DNA from: PALSA-612 sp963755155
GTDB lineage: Bacteria > Actinomycetota > Thermoleophilia > Gaiellales > Gaiellaceae
Direction: 5' to 3'
Length of the DNA stretch: 7,553 nt
NCBI GenBank assembly: GCA_963755155.1
Contig: CAVWIV010000006.1
Location: 1 to 7,553, forward strand
Shown: piece after piece, positions 6,121 to 7,553 of the stretch
Numbering within the stretch: position 1 is the stretch's first letter
Layout: every line of letters begins with the position of its first letter
Translations under genes and position numbers: made by a program
The notes under the pieces: model-generated
The model's database searches: none
Told to the model about the DNA's origin: nothing
What the model saw: the letters and a program-made list of their open reading frames with translations, nothing else

Positions 6121-6850
6121 CGGGAAGGCCGGGCTGTTCGTCGTGGACGAGGTGGAGGAAGAACTCTCTGTTTCCCTTCGGACCGGGAAGGCCCGAGTCT
6201 ACGACCCCGGCCACCCGGGCGTTCCAGGCGAGCGACGCTTGCGAGATCTCGCGCAGGACGCGTGCGTGAACGGCAGCGTCGCGGACGACGCCGCGCTTCG
6301 CCTCCTCGCGGCCGGCCTCGAACTGCGGCTTCACGAGCGGGAGCGCCCACCAGCCCGGAGCGGCCGCCGCCAGCGCAGGCGGCAGCGCCGTCCGCAGCGA
6401 GATGAACGAGACGTCGCACGTCACGAGCTCCGGCGCGTACTGAAGCTCGGGCAGGTGGCGCGCGTTCACGCGCTCGAGGACGGTCACGCGCGGCTCCTCG
6501 CGCAGCCTCGGATGCAGCTGCCCGTAGCCGACGTCGAGCGCGATCACGTGCGCCGCGCCGTGCTGGAGCAAGCAGTCGGTGAAGCCGCCGGTGGACGCGC
6601 CGATGTCGAGGCAGCGAAGCCCGTTCGGGGAGACGCCGAAGGCCTGGAGGGCGTGCTCGAGCTTCTCACCGCCGCGGGAGACGTAGCGCGGCGGCCGTTC
6701 CACGACCAGCTCGGCGTCCTCCGCGACCTGCTCGCCCGCCTTTGCATGCCCGGGAACGCGCCCGGCGAGCACGAGCGCCTGCGCCTGCGCGCGCGACTCC
6801 GCGAGCCCACGTTCCACGAGCAGAACATCGAGCCGCTTCTTCACCCGCAA
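6083..6850 (-). CDS. tlyA: TlyA-family rRNA (cytidine-2'-O)-methyltransferase
   Basis: TlyA methylates ribose 2'-OH groups of rRNA cytidines (C1920 in 23S and, in type II enzymes, also C1409 in 16S); loss gives capreomycin resistance in M. tuberculosis. The 255-residue product has an N-terminal S4 RNA-binding domain (KKRLDVLLVERGLAESRAQA), a PRYVSRGGEKLE linker, the SAM site LDIGASTGGFTD (81-92) and DVGYGQL (106-112). K63, D146, K174 and E229 match the K-D-K-E catalytic tetrad known for the family. The start is either TTG at 6850 or GTG at 6844; an in-frame stop at 6875-6877 rules out anything longer, and neither has a clear ribosome site. The gene ends inside nadK. Older annotations call this family haemolysin A. 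The N-terminus and linker look more like the Firmicutes-type TlyA than the mycobacterial one. Confidence 0.95.
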   Translation of the reverse strand: MRVKKRLDVLLVERGLAESRAQAQALVLAGRVPGHAKAGEQVAEDAELVVERPPRYVSRGGEKLEHALQAFGVSPNGLRCLDIGASTGGFTDCLLQHGAAHVIALDVGYGQLHPRLREEPRVTVLERVNARHLPELQYAPELVTCDVSFISLRTALPPALAAAAPGWWALPLVKPQFEAGREEAKRGVVRDAAVHARVLREISQASLAWNARVAGVVDSGLPGPKGNREFFLHLVHDEQPGLPDELDAWIAAAVG

Positions 6851-6891
6851 GCGTAGTGCGCCGGAGTCGGCGCGTCATCGGCCCGAACGGA

Positions 6892-7464
6892 CTACGGCGC
6901 CCACGACGAGGGCGATTCTGGCGCTTCGGCCACCGAGCTCCAGAACGACAGGGCGGCCAAGTAGACCGCGCGACCGAGCCGCAGTGGGCCGAGGCGCGCA
7001 GCGCGAACGGGATCGTCGGCGAGTCTCGCCTCCGTCTCGTCCAGCGCGGCGAGCCGCGCCTGGTAGACACTGACCTGGGCGCGGGCAAGCTCGGCTATCG
7101 CGTCAGGGTCGGCGAGCTCTGCGAAGAGGAGGTGGAGCTGGCCCGGATCGCGGATCGTCATCGTCTCGCTCGTCGGCTCCGAGAGCCACGCGCCGATCGC
7201 AGAGCGCCCTGCGTCCGTCAGTGAGTAGACGCGCCTGCGCCGGCCGCCTTCCTCCTGGTCGGCGGCGAGCATCCCTGATCGCTCGAGCTCCGCCGTCACG
7301 CGATACGGAGTTACGTGAGGCACGGACCAGAACTCGCCGGTGATGCGCCCCAGAGCACGCTTGAGCTCGTAGGCCGTCGAGGGCCCGCGCAGCGCGATCA
7401 CTCCGAGCACGGCGAACGCCGAGTCGTCGAGTCGTGAGTCTGGTTGCAAGAGCACAATATCCAT
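6892..7464 (-). CDS. PadR-family transcriptional regulator
   Basis: This is a 190-residue two-part repressor-like protein. Residues 15-85 form a winged helix of PadR type (AFAVLGVIALRGPSTAYELK, FWSVPHVTPYRVTAELERSG, RRRRVYSLTDAGRSAI). The C-terminal half (about 100-185) is helical and charged, as in the Vir_act_alpha_C dimerisation domain (LHLLFAELADPDAIAELARA, YQARLAALDETEARL). The length fits the PadR subfamily with a long C-terminus. The ATG at 7464 has GGAG (RC of 7473-7476) at good spacing, which fixes the start. PadR proteins usually repress an adjacent gene, often an efflux or membrane gene, and release DNA on binding a small hydrophobic ligand. The divergent gene 44 bases away is the most likely target. 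The stop lies 41 bases before tlyA, so read-through into the tlyA block is possible. Confidence 0.92.
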   Translation of the reverse strand: MDIVLLQPDSRLDDSAFAVLGVIALRGPSTAYELKRALGRITGEFWSVPHVTPYRVTAELERSGMLAADQEEGGRRRRVYSLTDAGRSAIGAWLSEPTSETMTIRDPGQLHLLFAELADPDAIAELARAQVSVYQARLAALDETEARLADDPVRAARLGPLRLGRAVYLAALSFWSSVAEAPESPSSWAP

Positions 7465-7508
7465 GATACGTTCTCCGCGATACTATTCCTGCTTGGGGAG
7501 GGTGGCTG
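7465..7508. promoter_or_regulatory. Shared intergenic control region between padR and the divergent gene
   Basis: These 44 bases must carry the start signals for both diverging genes. They are AT-richer than the coding DNA around them. GATAC occurs twice in direct orientation (7465-7469 and 7479-7483, 14 bases apart). TATC-CAT-GATA (7458-7468) is a small inverted repeat over the padR start codon. GATACT (7479-7484) is a weak -10 candidate for the plus-strand gene, and TAGTAT (RC of 7480-7485) for padR, but no convincing -35 accompanies either. PadR autoregulation through these repeats is inferred from position only. Confidence 0.45.
7495..7501 (+). promoter_or_regulatory. Ribosome binding site of the divergent gene
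   Basis: GGGGAGG ends seven bases before the GTG at 7509. It is the strongest Shine-Dalgarno sequence in the window and is the main evidence that the short reading frame at the right edge is a real gene. Confidence 0.65.
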
Positions 7509-7553
7509 GTGCAGATCCGAACCGTGTTGGGTGCGGCCGCAGTGGTCGTGGTA
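7509..7553 (+). CDS. Start of a divergent gene with a hydrophobic N-terminus (partial)
   Basis: Only 15 codons are inside the window: GTG then MQIRTVLGAAAVVVV. The short basic beginning (Arg4) and run of Ala/Val look like the start of a signal peptide or an N-terminal membrane anchor. A strong GGGGAGG ribosome site precedes the GTG. The placement next to a divergent PadR regulator suggests a PadR-controlled membrane or exported protein, such as an efflux adaptor or transporter subunit. That is inference from context; the family cannot be named from 15 residues. Confidence 0.55.
   Translation, partial: MQIRTVLGAAAVVVV

Noticed and set aside
4939..6856. Long plus-strand frames (488 and 509 codons) opposite nadK and tlyA
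   Set aside because: They overlap each other and run antisense to two clearly identified enzymes. Composition is Ser/Arg/Ala-biased, as in GC-rich shadows.

Overview
The window is GC-rich DNA (about 70% by eye). It carries eight minus-strand genes packed end to end and the first codons of one divergent plus-strand gene at the right edge. The order tlyA, nadK, recN, steA, mctB/steB matches the block I recall from Mycobacterium tuberculosis (Rv1694-Rv1698) and other Actinomycetota. With the GC content, this points to an actinobacterium. The insertions around the block suggest a deep-branching lineage such as Thermoleophilia, but that narrower placement is only a guess.

Layout in transcription order (right to left): a PadR-type repressor (6892-7464), the TlyA rRNA 2'-O-methyltransferase (6083-6850), NAD kinase (5299-6120), the RecN DNA-repair ATPase (3669-5309), SteA (2480-3658), a small SRPBCC-fold protein (1876-2325), a MctB/SteB-family membrane protein (970-1872), and a family-2 glycosyltransferase that runs off the left edge (1-973). 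tlyA/nadK, nadK/recN and mctB/GT overlap, and recN/steA and SRPBCC/mctB are 10 and 3 bases apart. The one real gap in the series is 154 bases between steA and the SRPBCC gene. It holds three inverted repeats and may separate two transcription units.

Functionally the block mixes information and metabolic housekeeping (rRNA methylation, NADP synthesis, recombination repair) with a cell-envelope module (SteA, SteB and a glycosyltransferase). SteA and SteB have been linked to daughter-cell separation in Corynebacterium, and MctB to copper resistance in Mycobacterium. The PadR gene and the divergent gene share a 44-base promoter region, the usual layout for a local repressor controlling a membrane or efflux gene.

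I see no mobile element, CRISPR array, tRNA or rRNA gene. The strongest candidates for novelty are: the apparent fusion of a GT2 domain to a MraY/WecA-like (GT4-type) membrane segment in the last gene; the SRPBCC gene wedged between steA and steB; and the SteA TPK-like fold that keeps its phosphate/metal motif but appears to have lost the thiamine-side motif. Most of the window is a conserved, ordinary chromosomal block.
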